Source: Gymnorhina tibicen (taxonomy: Eukaryota; Chordata; Aves; Passeriformes; Artamidae). From it: DNA of 64,000 bases. The notes under the pieces are model-generated. The model saw nothing but the letters and a program-made list of their open reading frames with translations, was not told the DNA's origin and did not search any database. Positions 61,801 through 64,000 of this stretch are shown here, piece after piece. A program made the translations under genes and the position numbers. Numbering within the stretch: position 1 is the stretch's first letter; each line of letters begins with the position of its first letter. The stretch is taken from contig VXAZ01007910.1 in assembly GCA_013399875.1 (NCBI GenBank), positions 282-64,281 on the forward strand. The letters run 5' to 3'.

Positions 61801-64000
61801 CTCCATATGAATGCTGTTTTTCTGTAGAATGTTTTGAACTGCTCAAGTGATGGAGCCAGTGTTGGCTAAAAACAAAAGCTGGCAGCAGAAAGGACTTTTA
61901 TAGTAGTTACCACTCAACTCTTCACTATGATGACTCTTTCAAAAAGTGACATATTCTGAAAGGAGTCTCCTGATCAGTCTTTGAACTGTTTGAGTTTTCT
62001 GTGCAAGGACTATGCTTTTCATGAATAGCCAATAATGTACAGAAGAGAACAAAAATAACTCTATTCTCTCGCACAAATCAACAGAAGTCAGTCTTCCTCT
62101 CGCACACACTGAAATGTTGAACACTAAGCATCAGTGATCTGACCACTACTTTAAAGAGAGATTTCAGAAACAGAGCTACAGAGTTCATAATCTTTTAATG
62201 TAAAAAATAACTTTAAGGTGCTTTGGGAGAAATTGAAACCTTCAGGAGATAGAGCAAGGATTCCCCCTAATGGAGAAAATGTAGACTCTCCACAGACTCC
62301 CATTTTGGCTTTAAATCAGAGAATGTTAGTAATATTTTTAATGTGTGAGGAGTAGTTGCAGTCTTACTAGCATTGTTAAGGGCTGCTGAAAATAGCCATT
62401 ACTAAACTTGAAAAGAAATCACTGCAGAAAAAAAAATAAAATTGGGAAAAAAAAGTAGCATGTTTTGTCATAAAGACAAAAAAATTAAAATATATGGTGA
62501 CTAAATTAAGAACTGGCCATAGCAAAGCATTAAACCTGCTCTCCTGGCCTCATATTACTTACTATTACAGTCAGCAGAGAACTTCTTAAGGGCCCACTGG
62601 AGATAATCTTGATTTCGTAATGCTGCACTAAGGTGAGGACTATTTCATACCCGCAGCATGTTCTGCCATGCAGGTTGGGCCGTTTGCTACCATCACTCTG
62701 CTATCCGATAAGATGGTTCCAACTAGCAAACTAGAATCCAAATAAGGTCTCCGGATTTTAAACTGCATATATTATCAAACATGAAACTACTCATTTTTGT
62801 ACTTAGGTTTCATATTCTATTTACTTGTGGCTGGTTTTTTTTAAACTCTCTTCTTAATGGTATTATTGAAAATTCAATGCTGAAGCACTGATTGCTTTGG
62901 GTTAAAAAAAAATTTACACTTCATTTTGGAAAGCTGTTCGCTAAGGTACTTATATGAAATATTTTGTGGGTTTTACGTGCAAGGTTTTCACTATGTAGAC
63001 TTTCTTGGAACCAGCTATACCTACAGGATAATTCCCCTTAGTAGGATCAGGTTATCATGTGTCCCTGGGTAAGGTCAAACAAGACCTTAGAAGAACTTCA
63101 TCTGTTGGGGTTTTAAAACTACGTCCAGAATGAAAGTTTTCCAGACTTACTTCCGTAAATGAAACTGCAAATTTTCGACACTGTTCATCTTGTTCTTTCA
63201 CCTAACGCAATCACAGTAGAAGATAGCAAAAATATTTTTATGAAGAAAAATATAGTTCCAGAGACAAAAATAACCTTATTACTTCAGTAAATAAGGCATT
63301 CTTTGGTTTTTGTGGAAATGGCATTTACTAACCATAGCTACATTTTGTTGTCATTTGTGTCTGTATAGAAAAAAAGGATGTTTTCATTAAAAACAGCCAC
63401 TTGAAGGATTTTTTTTTTCTTCTTATGAATGAGAAACCTGATTGCTTTGCATAAAAGCATAAGGGCAATGGGAAACTAATCGCTACAATGGCCACATGAG
63501 ACCCTGCTGGATTTATATTTTCTTCCAAAGCATGCAAAAGCAATTAAAAAAAGCTAAGCTTTAGCGACCTAAACTTAAAATCTATAGCTTTAATATCCAA
63601 TAACACTGCAAATAACAGGCTTACTCCTGAAAATATGATTATTTATGATGTGCCATTTTCTCTCTAGCCACTCTTTCTATCTTAAAATATAAAATAAATG
63701 TAAGCAAAATTTTCCTAAGTTATCATATACTTTGCAGGAAAAAGCTACTCAAGCTGTGCCTTTCCCAGAATGCTACAGACATTTCAAAGGAGTGCATGTA
63801 AACCAGGGAAACTCTTCAGTCTGCATAACTACAGAAGGACCTGTTTAGTCAGAGATGCTAAGTTTGTAGAGGCACAAATTTACTTGCCTTATTCCCCCAG
63901 AACTTGTCATTGATACCAGACTTGGCTGGCAACAGCATCTATTGGACCCCCTAACAGTTCTTTATTAACTGCTTCTGAATAAAATTGTATTTTGAGTTTG
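58813..64000. other. AT-rich noncoding stretch to the end of the window
   Basis: No gene recognised. The pyrimidine-rich part at about 59100-59345 contains TTCCAATAAACTCC, faintly LTR-like but without other LTR signals. The frame at 59238-59558 has a Lys-rich piece without a known family. The remainder, with frames such as 60196-60432 and 61362-61556, looks like chance. Confidence 0.5.

Noticed and set aside
1..64000. tRNA, rRNA, CRISPR array or prokaryotic-type operon
   Set aside because: No B-box-like tRNA element with a foldable body, no rRNA-like block and no regular repeat-spacer structure was seen; the composition and repeats are vertebrate.

Overview
This window looks like 64 kb of gene-poor, A+T-rich nuclear DNA from a bird, or less likely another archosaur or turtle. 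The case rests on repeats: three fragments of CR1, the dominant LINE of these groups, two of them with the typical 3' end (a short repeated octamer of the 'attctgtgat' kind); candidate solo LTRs of endogenous-retrovirus type; a few very worn MIR-like SINE cores; and otherwise low repeat density. No bacterial gene organisation, rRNA, tRNA or CRISPR array is visible. No complete protein-coding gene can be supported. Most open frames are chance frames, or lie antisense to or inside repeats.

Layout. 1-10 kb: AT-rich noncoding DNA with one open frame at 3767-4168 that reads like the C-terminal part of an old LINE reverse-transcriptase protein, and at 10.1-10.4 kb (minus strand) an open frame encoding a membrane-anchor-like tail. 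10.5-11.2 kb: a probable solo LTR on the minus strand, interrupted by a single-N join with 149 bp repeated on both sides. 11.6 kb: a TA/TG microsatellite. 15.8 and 16.6 kb: two CR1 3' ends in the same orientation, with a perfect hairpin between them. 22-27 kb: a weak LTR-like segment, a MIR relic and a second candidate solo LTR (26.3 kb). 27-38 kb: almost featureless. 38-43 kb: a G+C-richer open frame at 38.1 kb, a short exon-like frame resembling a signal peptide at 40.0 kb, a minus-strand CR1 at 40.4 kb, and the longest non-repeat open frame (167 codons) at 42.8 kb. 45-46.5 kb: sequence with the look of conserved noncoding elements, plus a 37-bp tandem duplication. 50 kb: the only CpG-dense patch, either a young LTR or a promoter. 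50.4-64 kb: AT-rich noncoding DNA with two more MIR-like relics.

I see no genes acting together. The plausible role of the window is long-range regulatory or intronic DNA beside a gene outside it. The three N positions (3633, 10875, 50056) mark assembly joins. Two of them sit inside near-identical direct repeats, so some local structure is probably an assembly artefact rather than biology.
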